Below are positions 8,023 to 16,558 of a stretch of DNA of 29,842 bases, piece after piece (within the stretch, counting starts at the first letter, position 1; the number at the start of each line of letters is the position of its first letter). Both the position numbers and the translations under genes were made by a program. The DNA is from Anaerolineae bacterium (GTDB lineage: Bacteria; Chloroflexota; Anaerolineae; JAFGEY01), in assembly GCA_016929205.1 (NCBI GenBank), contig JAFGJF010000172.1, positions 1 through 29,842 of the forward strand. The letters are read 5' to 3'. The notes under the pieces are model-generated. The model made no database searches. It was not told where the DNA came from and worked only from the letters and a program-made list of their open reading frames with translations.

Positions 8023-9480
8023 ATGTCACTTTTGACCGGCCGCAAAATTGTAAGAAATTTTTTCTCCCTGGCGGCGTCCTCAACACTCGACAGGGCACTC
8101 AGGTTTGTCGCCTACAGCTACCTGGCTCGCGTATTAGGGGTTGAGGCTTTTGGGGTGAATAGTTTTGCCTACACGGCATTTATGTTCTTCTCCGGCGTTG
8201 GCGATTTTGGGATCAGGACGCTTGGAAGCAGAGAGATTGCCACGCACAAAGAAGATGTGAAAACATATGCCAGTAACCTCTGGACCATGAGTCTCGTGCT
8301 CTCTGTGATTGCGTTTGTGGCGATGCAAATCTTTGCGGGAGTGACAGAGCCACGAATAGAAGTCAAGTTGTTGTTCCTGATCTATGGCATATCTGTGCTT
8401 GCCAACCCCAGGATAATAGATTGGGTCCTTTTGGGAATGGAAGAGATGCAGTTCGTTGGTGGGATCATTGCCTTGAACGGCATCCTGAACTGCGGTTTGC
8501 TCCTGTTCTTTATTTCAAAACCAGAGCATCTTTTGCGCGTCGCGGTCATAGAGAGTGGCGTGAACGTCACGACGGCTGTGGTATTGTTCTTTATCGCCCG
8601 ACGCACTATTGGCGGCATCCGGCTTTCATTTGACACAAAGCTGTGGCGATATCTCTGGAAGAGTCAGGTGCCTTTGGGTTTTTCCCTTTTGCTCCTTCGG
8701 CTATTTGCGACGGCACCGACTTTGATCCTGGGTACGCTGAGGCCAGATAGTGAAGCAGGTGTGTTTCGTGCGGGAAACATGATCCCGAATTTCCTGCTCC
8801 AGATAGCCCTGCATTTTGCCGATACCCTGCTTCCTGTGCTCTCTCGATCCTTTGTCACGGATCAGAAAAAGCTGCGTAGAATCATCTCCATTGCCTTTAG
8901 GGCGATGGCTACGCTTGGCGCGCCGATAGCCATTGGTGGCACCTTTCTTGCGCGTCCTATCATAACGCTGGTCTTTGGAGAGGCCTATACTGCAAGTGTC
9001 GGGGTATTTCAGTTGATGGTTTTGTCCTCCATTTTTGTCTACCCTGGTATGGTCCTTCGTCATGCGCTGCCTGCGTGTCACAAGCAGCGTCCCTACCTGA
9101 AGGTGATGATCCTTCGAACCAGCATACTCGTCGTTCTATGTGCGGTCTTGATCCCTTTGATCGGTGTGCTCGGGGCCGGGGTGGCATTTCTCCTGGCTGA
9201 ATTGGGCGGATTTTTGCTGAGCACCTTTTTCTTCCAACGTCACATATTGCACATCCCTATGCTTCACTACACCTGGAAAGCGCTTCTATCCGGTGCAATC
9301 ATGGCGGTCGTCTTTGGCCTCTTGGGTACGCCTACCACGGTGAGGTCTCTCTTGCTGACAGGTGGTTTAGGCGTGCTCGGCTATGGCCTGTTTTTCACAT
9401 TCGTGCTAAAGGGCATCTCGACAGATGAGATGCGATTCTTGCGTAATATGCTGCTTGCCAAAGGACACGTGCCAGGTTAA
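8023..9480 (+). CDS. wzx: Polysaccharide flippase, Wzx/MATE-like
   Basis: An integral membrane protein of 485 residues with about 12-14 hydrophobic helices, very probably the transporter that flips undecaprenyl-diphosphate-linked repeat units across the inner membrane. It opens with the typical polysaccharide-exporter N-terminus: KIVRNFFSLAASSTLDR, then ARVLGVEAFGVNSFAY and a GDFGIRTLGSREIA segment, as in RfbX/Wzx proteins of the MOP superfamily. ATG 8023 is preceded by AAGGA (8009-8013). Its position between UDP-GlcNAc epimerase and a Wzy-like gene supports the role. Membrane transporters of this type diverge fast, so the repeat unit carried cannot be read from the sequence. Confidence 0.88.
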   Translation: MSLLTGRKIVRNFFSLAASSTLDRALRFVAYSYLARVLGVEAFGVNSFAYTAFMFFSGVGDFGIRTLGSREIATHKEDVKTYASNLWTMSLVLSVIAFVAMQIFAGVTEPRIEVKLLFLIYGISVLANPRIIDWVLLGMEEMQFVGGIIALNGILNCGLLLFFISKPEHLLRVAVIESGVNVTTAVVLFFIARRTIGGIRLSFDTKLWRYLWKSQVPLGFSLLLLRLFATAPTLILGTLRPDSEAGVFRAGNMIPNFLLQIALHFADTLLPVLSRSFVTDQKKLRRIISIAFRAMATLGAPIAIGGTFLARPIITLVFGEAYTASVGVFQLMVLSSIFVYPGMVLRHALPACHKQRPYLKVMILRTSILVVLCAVLIPLIGVLGAGVAFLLAELGGFLLSTFFFQRHILHIPMLHYTWKALLSGAIMAVVFGLLGTPTTVRSLLLTGGLGVLGYGLFFTFVLKGISTDEMRFLRNMLLAKGHVPG

Positions 9481-9545
9481 TAGAGCAATTCTTCCGTGTT
9501 GTGCCTGACTTGTTAGCTGGTCCGAGACTGCGGTGTGAGGAAACT

Positions 9546-11051
9546 ATGAAAGAGAGGAGTGCTACATTTTGGCGGGCTGATTTTAGCCCAATATGGTTCG
9601 TGCTGAGTCTCGGTGTGCTGGCGGGATTGTTTGCAGTCATTCTGCCTACCTATGCCTTGATCCTGACGACCATTGCCTTTCTGGTCAGTGTCACGCTGCT
9701 GGTCTATCTAGGTCTGACGCCAGGACTGCTTGAAGCATGTATGCTTCTTGTGATCGTCTGGTTCTTTGTAACCGAGAGCATCGTTGGCTCGCGATATTTC
9801 CATCTGGATTGGGCTTTCTCTCAGTTGATCGTCCGTCTACAGGGTGTCATTCCGGGTGCGATATTTGGTTTGGTGATTGTGTATCTCGTATTGTCTCACC
9901 GCAAGTGGTACAGAGGGCTGGTAACGTATGAACTGTGGTTAACGGTATTCCTGGTTCTTGGCTTTGGCTCCGGTCTTGTCGGTTTGATCAGGGGTAACAA
10001 TGTGGTGTATTTGCTCGGGGACACCTTTAAATACGTTTTTTTCCCCCTGGCCTATTTTGCTGTTGCGGTTGTATCCCGAACGATGCAGTCCAGAAAGTGG
10101 GTGTTTGGAAAATTGGTGGTAGCAGGGCTGGTGTATAATGTTGTGGCCTTGTTGATGCAATCTTGGAATTTTCTGGTGTTGTCCAAGGCAACGTTGGGCA
10201 GGGGGATGGATTATCTTTCTTGGATCTATCTATTGCTCGTCCTGGGACACTGGAGGGAACACCAGCATGGCAAAGTGAGATACTGGTGGGCTATCCTGCT
10301 GGCTGTACTCGTCCTGCTCGCCGGCATTCTATCGCTGGAGAGGCGCGATTGGGTGTTTATCATATGCGCCATCTTGGGCGTCGTATGGGTTGCACGCCGC
10401 AGAGTATCTACAGTGCGCACCATAGTCGCAGTGACATCCGTTCTCGTCCTGATGTCGGCAATTCTTGCCGTTGTGTTCATTGAACAATTCGGCGCACTCA
10501 TCGACGTCGTTGTCAACCGGATCGAGTTCACCTTTGAGGCACAGTCGGGGTTGGATCGATCATCCCTCCAACGGTTTGTCGAGATTCGGGTCGCCAGTGA
10601 GTATGCTCTGCAATCCGGCGGCATAGCAAACTTTTTGTGGGGGATGGGAAGTGGTGCAGTGTACTATTCGCCTGTGCCCGTGCCTTCACATAGCATCCGT
10701 GAAGGCGCGCCTCAGACCGGTTTCTATCACCAGATTCACAATACGTACTTTAGTGTACTGTTTCGGATGGGAATCATCGGGCTGACCATCTTTATGTTGT
10801 TCCTTATCAGTTTGCTCTTTCGAACTTGGCGTCATCTTTGTGTTGTCAGACGTAACATAAGGACTGATCCTCGCCAGATGGATCGCTTTTTGCTGACGGC
10901 AACGCTGTTGCTCTTTTTGGTCATCACAGTCGCGGTTGCGTGGAATGTCGGTTACGGCATCGGCCATATCCAGGCCGGCATCGTGTTGGGCCTCTTGGGC
11001 GCCGAACTTCGCGACAAGGAACCTGTGAAAGAGAGCGTCAAAGGGCAATGA
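9546..11051 (+). CDS. Wzy/O-antigen ligase-type polymerase, multi-spanning
   Basis: A 501-residue membrane protein with about 11-12 hydrophobic helices and a large extracytoplasmic loop before the last helices. Near the C-terminus it carries GMGSG and then HNTYFSVLFRMGIIGL (His398 onward), the hallmark of the O-antigen ligase/polymerase family, where a loop His and nearby Arg residues act on lipid-linked glycans. Beside wzx it most likely polymerises repeat units (Wzy), though a ligase role cannot be excluded. I start at ATG 9546, with GAGGA (9537-9541) just upstream; the frame extends back to 9501 but lacks a ribosome site there. Its stop overlaps the start of the next gene (ATGA), implying translational coupling with the sulfotransferase. 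Confidence 0.85.
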   Translation: MKERSATFWRADFSPIWFVLSLGVLAGLFAVILPTYALILTTIAFLVSVTLLVYLGLTPGLLEACMLLVIVWFFVTESIVGSRYFHLDWAFSQLIVRLQGVIPGAIFGLVIVYLVLSHRKWYRGLVTYELWLTVFLVLGFGSGLVGLIRGNNVVYLLGDTFKYVFFPLAYFAVAVVSRTMQSRKWVFGKLVVAGLVYNVVALLMQSWNFLVLSKATLGRGMDYLSWIYLLLVLGHWREHQHGKVRYWWAILLAVLVLLAGILSLERRDWVFIICAILGVVWVARRRVSTVRTIVAVTSVLVLMSAILAVVFIEQFGALIDVVVNRIEFTFEAQSGLDRSSLQRFVEIRVASEYALQSGGIANFLWGMGSGAVYYSPVPVPSHSIREGAPQTGFYHQIHNTYFSVLFRMGIIGLTIFMLFLISLLFRTWRHLCVVRRNIRTDPRQMDRFLLTATLLLFLVITVAVAWNVGYGIGHIQAGIVLGLLGAELRDKEPVKESVKGQ

Positions 11052-11884
11052 CACTACCAGGCTTTCTGGGCATTGGAGAAGAAAAATGCGGAACAACGTG
11101 GCTTGACGCATTATTGGCCAGTCATCCAGACATATTCATTCCCACACTCGCTACAGAGATACATTTCTTTGACCGATACTATGCGCGTGGCCTCCAGTGG
11201 TACGAAAAATTTTTCCCTTCCGAGACACAAGCCAGCCGATACCAGGCTATAGGCGAGATTACGCCGAGCTACCTTCACTGCGCTTTGTGTCCACAGCGGA
11301 TTGTTAGCACGCCACAAATCGCCAAGTTCATTGTGATGCTGCGCAACCCGATTGACAGAGCATATTCACACTACTGGCACAGAGTAAGGATTGATCGTTA
11401 TCCCGGGTCGTTTAGAAACTTTTTAGCGGATCGGCCGGAAGCAATCCAATGGGGCTTTTACAGCAAATCTCTCAAAAACTATCTTGGTTCCTTTCCAAGA
11501 GAGCAGATTCTGGTGCTCATCTTTGAGCAAGCAACAGCCAATGTCAGTGAAACCAAACAAAGCCTTGCTCAGTTCTTGAACGTCTCTGTGGATCGATTTC
11601 CTCAAATGGCTGGGGCAAAAAAGGTCAACAAGGGACATATTCCGAGATTCCCGTCTGTTTACACCGGGGCCGTGTATGGAGCGCGCAGGCTTCGTGATCT
11701 AAATCTCGATTGGCTTGTCAGGTTGGTCAAACGAATTGGTTTTCAGCGGATATTCGACAACAGCGCTTCCTCACTACCTCCGATGGAAAAAGAGACCAGA
11801 CAGTACCTGGTAGGAGTATACAAAGATGAAATGAAAGAACTTGAGAGACTCCTACAGCAAAATCTAGCATCGTATTGGGGATAA
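11048..11884 (+). CDS. PAPS-dependent polysaccharide O-sulfotransferase (heparan-sulfotransferase-like)
   Basis: Transfers sulfate from PAPS to a sugar hydroxyl or amine. The 5'-phosphosulfate loop is GEEKCGTTWL (Lys13), the region TEIHFFD with Glu37 matches the position of the catalytic Glu of heparan sulfate sulfotransferases (KE-x-HFFD), RGLQWYEKFFP follows as in that family, and the 3'-phosphate motif is LRNPIDRAYSHY (Arg99, Ser107). At 278 aa it is a bare catalytic domain without a membrane anchor, so cytoplasmic, acting on nucleotide- or lipid-linked sugars. The start at 11048 overlaps the upstream stop as ATGA and places the PAPS loop at residues 10-19, as usual; the frame extends upstream to 10940 but would then overlap the Wzy-like gene by over 100 bp. 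Its place between Wzy-like and pyruvyltransferase genes suggests it sulfates the same polymer. Confidence 0.9.
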   Translation: MTLPGFLGIGEEKCGTTWLDALLASHPDIFIPTLATEIHFFDRYYARGLQWYEKFFPSETQASRYQAIGEITPSYLHCALCPQRIVSTPQIAKFIVMLRNPIDRAYSHYWHRVRIDRYPGSFRNFLADRPEAIQWGFYSKSLKNYLGSFPREQILVLIFEQATANVSETKQSLAQFLNVSVDRFPQMAGAKKVNKGHIPRFPSVYTGAVYGARRLRDLNLDWLVRLVKRIGFQRIFDNSASSLPPMEKETRQYLVGVYKDEMKELERLLQQNLASYWG

Positions 11885-11957
11885 TCAGAAAAAGATAAAA
11901 TGAGAAGGACTGCTTGGTTTGTTTTATGAGGAGAAAACAAGAGGAAAGTGGCCATAG

Positions 11958-13058
11958 ATGAAGAATAATCATCCAGCTACATTCGTTATACCTATTGGCT
12001 GGTCACCAAATATCGGGAATGCTTTCTTTGCTTTGGGTATTCAGTGGCTTCTGGAACGGGCAATTCCTGGCGCACGAGTCGAGTTATTTAGCGATCAAGC
12101 AGCCTATCTGAACGTTGTTCCGGGTCCTTATTATCGCCATGAACCAAGAAACAGTATTCGCTACCTGGATTATATCAGGCCAGATTATATTGTCCTAGCC
12201 GGCAGTTTGTTGACAGATCAATTTCCTCGTATTTGGGAAGACTCATTAAAGGTTTTGTATGAGGCTGGCACCAAAATCCTGCTCATCGGAGTAGGACATT
12301 ACGATTACAGTCCTACAGAGATCAAGCGTTGTCGAGAGATCTTGACCCGATATCGTCCTTTTGTATTTATTTCTCGCGATCATCGAACTTTTGAAAACTT
12401 GCACGATATAGCCGATTATACCTACGATGGTATAGATGGTGCCTATTTCATGCCGGACGTTTTTCAGCCTATGGAAACTGCACTATCCCCCTATATTGTT
12501 CTGAATTTTGACAAGACCCCTGAGCCTTGGGTTGAGATTCTCGCTTGTGATTCTCTCCAGCCAAAAACCTCGTTTTCCCAAATCGTCGATTTTCATTTCG
12601 AGGAACGGGAATGGCTAGTTCAGTTTTCCAAGCTGCGACTTCAAGTAGCGCGCCTGCTTGGAAAGGGAGCCAGTTTTATCATGGGACCACTTGGCTTATA
12701 TGGAACTCACCAGGCCCAAGTCGACGAGTTTAGGATCGTCAGAACTGACCATCAACTCAATCCTATTATGCCTCGTAGGATATTCAGAGGCCCCAATGCA
12801 TTTGCAGGAGATATACCTTACACCTACCTCAACATATATGCCCAAACTGAATTGACTTTGACTGATCGAGTTCATGCCGCGTTGGTGACAATGGCTTACG
12901 GGTGTCCTGCTATGTTGATCTCGCAAAGCGGCAGAGCCTCAATTATTGAGAGAGTCGGTGGAGGTGACGTCACACGCCAACCAACCCGCCTTGATATGGG
13001 TGTACTTGACAGGGAAAAGCAATCTCTGATTGACTTTTTGCAATCCATTCCCTGGTAA
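11958..13058 (+). CDS. Polysaccharide pyruvyltransferase family protein
   Basis: A 366-residue protein of the PS_pyruv_trans family (as in CsaB, WcaK and ExoV), which adds ketal-linked pyruvate from phosphoenolpyruvate to a hexose or ManNAc of a surface polymer. It has the N-terminal NIGNAFFALGIQWLL (~18-32), an internal IGVGHYD and FISRDHRTFENL block, and near the C-terminus LTDRVHAALVTMAYGCPAM with His306, the equivalent of the usual TDRLHG. Here Ala replaces the Gly after His, a common variation. ATG 11958 is preceded by GAGGAAAG (11941-11948). The 73-bp gap after the sulfotransferase is AT-rich but has no clear promoter or terminator. The gene is noticeably AT-richer than the ones at the right end of the window. 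The acceptor sugar cannot be told. Confidence 0.85.
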   Translation: MKNNHPATFVIPIGWSPNIGNAFFALGIQWLLERAIPGARVELFSDQAAYLNVVPGPYYRHEPRNSIRYLDYIRPDYIVLAGSLLTDQFPRIWEDSLKVLYEAGTKILLIGVGHYDYSPTEIKRCREILTRYRPFVFISRDHRTFENLHDIADYTYDGIDGAYFMPDVFQPMETALSPYIVLNFDKTPEPWVEILACDSLQPKTSFSQIVDFHFEEREWLVQFSKLRLQVARLLGKGASFIMGPLGLYGTHQAQVDEFRIVRTDHQLNPIMPRRIFRGPNAFAGDIPYTYLNIYAQTELTLTDRVHAALVTMAYGCPAMLISQSGRASIIERVGGGDVTRQPTRLDMGVLDREKQSLIDFLQSIPW

Positions 13059-13094
13059 ACAGTGATACAATTTGACGCTAATAAAGGGGATTAT

Positions 13095-15293
13095 GTGAAA
13101 ATACTGCTACAAAGTTATCGCTCTGGCAAGCTCGAGTTGGTAAATGTCGCTAACATAGATCGAGCAAAAAATGGTCATGTTTTGGTCAAGAACCTGGCTT
13201 CTCTTGTCAGCGTGGGCACCGAAAAGACAATGATCGATGTGGCCAAGAAAAGCTTGCTGGGCAAGGCGTTGGCCCGGCCCGACTGGGTCAAGCAGGTCAT
13301 AGACAAGGTGAAAACCGAAGGCGTTTTGGAAGCCTACCGCCAATCGATGGCCCGCCTGGAATCGCCCATGCCCCTGGGGTACAGCTCTGCAGGTATCGTC
13401 ATTGGTGTGGGCAAAGGCGTGACCGAATTTAATATCGGTGACCGCGTGGCCTGCTCCGGCTCTGGTTACGCCAGCCACGCCGAAATAGTCAGTGTCCCGA
13501 TCAACTTGTGTGCCAGGATGCCGGAAAATCTCCCCTTTGAAGAGGCTGCCTTTGTCGCCTTGGGCGGCATTGCCTTGCAGGCGGTGCGAATGGCACAGCC
13601 GGAAGTCGGTCATCGTGTGGCCGTCATCGGTCTGGGGTTACTGGGCCAACTGGCGATTCAAATCCTCAAAGCCAGTGGATGCCAGGTGCTGGGCGTTGAC
13701 CTGGCGACGGACAAATTGGATCTGGCACGATCGCTTGGAATCAACCTGACGGTCAATGGGGCTACAGACGATGTTATCGCTGCTGCGCGCGAGTTTAGCG
13801 CTGGATGCGGTATGGATAGCATCATCATTATGGCCAGCACCGAAAGCAATCAACCTTTGGAGCAGGCGGCGGAGCTGTGCCGTGAAAAAGGCCGCGTGGT
13901 AGCGACCGGGCTGGTCGGGCTCGACATTCCTCGCAAGCCATTTTACGAAAAAGAGATCGAGTTCGTTGTTTCCCGTGGCTGGGGGCCAGGGATGTACGAT
14001 GTGGATTACGAAGAACGAAATATAAAGTACCCGCTGCCCTACGCCCGATGGACGGCACAGCGAAATATGGCGGCGTTCCTCAACCTCGCAGACGCGGGAC
14101 AAGTCCAGCTCAAGCCGCTGATTACGCATCGATTCTCCTTTGAGCATGCTCTCGATGCTTACGAGATGATCCTGGGCGGCAAAGAACCTTACATTGGCGT
14201 GGTGTTAGCGTATGGAGAGCGCGAACTAGAGCCGGTGAGACGCATCGATTTGAGGCCGCGGTCCGAGTTGGTGCCCCCATCCGCTGGTCAAGTCGGGGTT
14301 GGCTTGATCGGCGCCGGGCTGTTTGCCAGGGGAACGCTGCTACCGGCCCTGCAAAAGGTCAGTGGCGTGAGCTACGTGGGCGTTGCTACTGCCTCGGGAA
14401 TGAGCGGCCGGCATATTGCGGACAAGTTTGGCTTTACATACTGCACCACCGATTATCGCCAGTTGCTGGAAGACGAGAGCGTACGAGCGATTTTGGTCCT
14501 CACCCGGCATGGCTCCCACGCTCGTTTTGTCTCCGAAGCGCTGCGGGCAGGAAAGGCCGTATTTGTGGAAAAGCCCCTGTCTCTGGACAAAGAAAGCCTC
14601 GAACAAGTCGTCAAAGCCTGGCAAGAGGGTTCCGGTTTCCTGATGGTGGGTTTTAACCGTCGCTTTGCCCCGATCACGCAGTACGTTCAAGCGCGGCTGC
14701 AAGGTGGCACGGGGCCGCTGGTGGCTCATTGCCGTTGTAATGCCGGGTATATTCCACCTGATAGTTGGGTCCATCATCCGGAAGAAGGCGGGGGCCGCAT
14801 CATAGGTGAGGTGTGTCACTTTGTGGATCTGATCCAGACGCTCACCGATGGGCTGCCAATCGAGGTATATGTCGCGTCGGCCAACGGCAGCGAAGCTGCC
14901 CTGCAGGATAATATTACCGTTAGCTTGAAATTGGACAATGGTTCGGTGGGTTCCATTGTCTATGCCGCGGGAGGGGACAAGTCGTTTCCTAGAGAGTATG
15001 TAGAAGTTCTGGGTCGGGGAACCGTGGCAACAATTCAGAATTTCAAGTCGGCCAGCATAACCCGGGCAGGGCGAACGCTCAAGAAGAGCAGGCAGGGCAT
15101 GGACCGAGGACACCTGGGAGAACTCGATATGTTCTTCCGGCACCTGCGAGAAAGAAGCCCTCAGCCAGTTCCCATACGCGACTATGTTGCGACGACGTTG
15201 GCGACGCTTGCAATGCAAGAGTCTATCACTACGGGAAAGGCAGTGGGAGTAGATACCGATAGGTTCTTGAAACACTGTATGGAGGGTGGATAA
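13095..15293 (+). CDS. Two-domain oxidoreductase: zinc-less MDR dehydrogenase fused to Gfo/Idh/MocA
   Basis: Residues ~1-370 are a medium-chain dehydrogenase with the Rossmann segment VIGLGLLGQLAIQIL (~177-191); residues ~395-732 are a Gfo/Idh/MocA oxidoreductase with VGVGLIGAGLFARGTLLPAL, then EKPLSLD (Glu492, Lys493, Pro494). The fusion recurs in polysaccharide loci, usually beside a heparinase II/III-like gene and a WbuB-type transferase; only the latter is present here. Usual catalytic zinc ligands of alcohol dehydrogenases seem replaced: the GHE motif reads GYSSAG and the N-terminal Cys motif reads SVGTEK. The N-terminal half is therefore probably not a classical alcohol dehydrogenase. 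A role in oxidising or epimerising a nucleotide sugar is inferred, with unknown substrate. I prefer GTG 13095, which follows AAGGGGA and gives the family's usual N-terminus; GTG 13062 adds 11 residues. Confidence 0.87.
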   Translation: MKILLQSYRSGKLELVNVANIDRAKNGHVLVKNLASLVSVGTEKTMIDVAKKSLLGKALARPDWVKQVIDKVKTEGVLEAYRQSMARLESPMPLGYSSAGIVIGVGKGVTEFNIGDRVACSGSGYASHAEIVSVPINLCARMPENLPFEEAAFVALGGIALQAVRMAQPEVGHRVAVIGLGLLGQLAIQILKASGCQVLGVDLATDKLDLARSLGINLTVNGATDDVIAAAREFSAGCGMDSIIIMASTESNQPLEQAAELCREKGRVVATGLVGLDIPRKPFYEKEIEFVVSRGWGPGMYDVDYEERNIKYPLPYARWTAQRNMAAFLNLADAGQVQLKPLITHRFSFEHALDAYEMILGGKEPYIGVVLAYGERELEPVRRIDLRPRSELVPPSAGQVGVGLIGAGLFARGTLLPALQKVSGVSYVGVATASGMSGRHIADKFGFTYCTTDYRQLLEDESVRAILVLTRHGSHARFVSEALRAGKAVFVEKPLSLDKESLEQVVKAWQEGSGFLMVGFNRRFAPITQYVQARLQGGTGPLVAHCRCNAGYIPPDSWVHHPEEGGGRIIGEVCHFVDLIQTLTDGLPIEVYVASANGSEAALQDNITVSLKLDNGSVGSIVYAAGGDKSFPREYVEVLGRGTVATIQNFKSASITRAGRTLKKSRQGMDRGHLGELDMFFRHLRERSPQPVPIRDYVATTLATLAMQESITTGKAVGVDTDRFLKHCMEGG

Positions 15294-16525
15294 TGCACAT
15301 CGTGCTGGTGACCGCCTATTTTCCCCCTGATACAGGCTCGGCGGCCCATCTCTTTTACGAACTGGGAACAGTCTTGATCACTCAGGGACACCAGGTCACG
15401 GTTGTGACCGGCTTTCCAGGATATCATGCTCAGGGCGATCTCTCACGTTACCGGCGACGTCTCTGGCTCACCGAAGACATGAATGGTATCCGTGTGGCCC
15501 GCATCCAGGTTCCCGCATTCTTGCGCAATACGCCAATCGGCCGAGGGATGTGGCAGTTTAACTGTGCGGCAAGCTTTGTACTGCGTGGATTGATGCTGCC
15601 CAGGCCTGATTTGTTGCTTCTATACTCGCCTCCTTTGCCATTGGGGTTGACAGGCTGGATATTACGTTTGTTCAAGCATATTCCTTTTGTGGTCAACGTT
15701 CAGGACTTGTTTCCTCAGAGCGCGATAGACCTGGGCGTGCTCAAGAACGGTTTGCTGATTCGCTTCTTTCAGCGACTAGAGCGATTTGTGTATCGGCAGG
15801 CAAATCATCTCACCGTACACTCTTCCGGCAATAGAGACCACGTCGTCAACTGCGGTGCGGATCCAGAGCGGGTAACGATTATGCACAATTGGGTAGACGT
15901 CAATTTTATCCGGCCTGGTGAACGATACAACGGTTTTTCCCAAGAGTATGGCCTGGATGATAAATTCGTGATTTCTTTTGCCGGTGTTATTGGATATTCT
16001 CAGGACATTGATACCATACTGGAGGCGGCCAAACGCTTGCAAGATTATCCCGAGATGCGTTTTCTTATTGTGGGCAATGGAGTGGAAAAAACCAGGTTGG
16101 AACAAAAAGCGCAGAATATGGGGCTTGCTAACGTTCAGTTTCTGCCCATGCAGCCTCGTCACCTTTACCCTGCCGTTCTGCATGCCTCTGACATTTCACT
16201 CGCCACGCTGCACGCCGAGGTTGTCACGCCAGTTGTGCCTTCCAAGATTCTCAGCATCATGGCTGCAGGGCGTCCGGTTGTTGCCAGTATGAGCCTGGCT
16301 GGGGACGCGCCACGCCTGATTGAAGAGGCTCAATGTGGGTATGCACTGCCGCCAGAAGATGCTCAGGCACTGGCCGATCATATCTTGGCCTTATATCCAG
16401 ATGCTGATTTACGTGGGCGGCTGGGACAAAACGGTCGTCGCTACGCAGAGGAGCATCTATCGCTAGAGGCAGGAACAAAGCGATATATGCATTTATTTAC
16501 AAGTCTCTTAGCCCGAGATCGTTGA
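15293..16525 (+). CDS. Glycosyltransferase family 4, WbuB-like
   Basis: A 410-residue GT-B retaining glycosyltransferase. The N-terminal domain opens IVLVTAYFPPDTGSAAHLFYEL and includes VVTGFPGYHAQG and VNVQDLFPQSAIDLG, the signature run of WbuB/WbnF-type enzymes, which often add an aminosugar to a lipid-linked intermediate. The C-terminal domain has FAGVIGYSQDIDTILEAA, RFLIVGNG and the nucleotide-binding segment TPVVPSKILSIMAAGRPVVA (~312-331). The first Glu of the GT4 EX7E motif is not evident, as in other WbuB-like proteins. The start overlaps the upstream stop (TAATG), with GGAGGGTGGA before it, so translation is coupled to the oxidoreductase. It is the only recognisable cytoplasmic glycosyltransferase of the nine-gene operon, so most sugars of the repeat unit must be added by enzymes encoded elsewhere. 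Confidence 0.9.
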   Translation: MHIVLVTAYFPPDTGSAAHLFYELGTVLITQGHQVTVVTGFPGYHAQGDLSRYRRRLWLTEDMNGIRVARIQVPAFLRNTPIGRGMWQFNCAASFVLRGLMLPRPDLLLLYSPPLPLGLTGWILRLFKHIPFVVNVQDLFPQSAIDLGVLKNGLLIRFFQRLERFVYRQANHLTVHSSGNRDHVVNCGADPERVTIMHNWVDVNFIRPGERYNGFSQEYGLDDKFVISFAGVIGYSQDIDTILEAAKRLQDYPEMRFLIVGNGVEKTRLEQKAQNMGLANVQFLPMQPRHLYPAVLHASDISLATLHAEVVTPVVPSKILSIMAAGRPVVASMSLAGDAPRLIEEAQCGYALPPEDAQALADHILALYPDADLRGRLGQNGRRYAEEHLSLEAGTKRYMHLFTSLLARDR

Positions 16526-16558
16526 GTCGTTTTTGAGACAAGAAATAGGAGTTTGACC

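Noticed and set aside
11885..11957. Promoter or terminator in the AT-rich gap before the pyruvyltransferase
   Set aside because: A-rich words and a ribosome site are present, but there is no -35/-10 pair with correct spacing and no stem-loop.
14340..15275. Reverse-strand open frame of 311 codons within the two-domain oxidoreductase gene
   Set aside because: Long, but it mirrors a GC-rich coding region, shows no motifs, and would be fully antisense to a clear Gfo/Idh domain.
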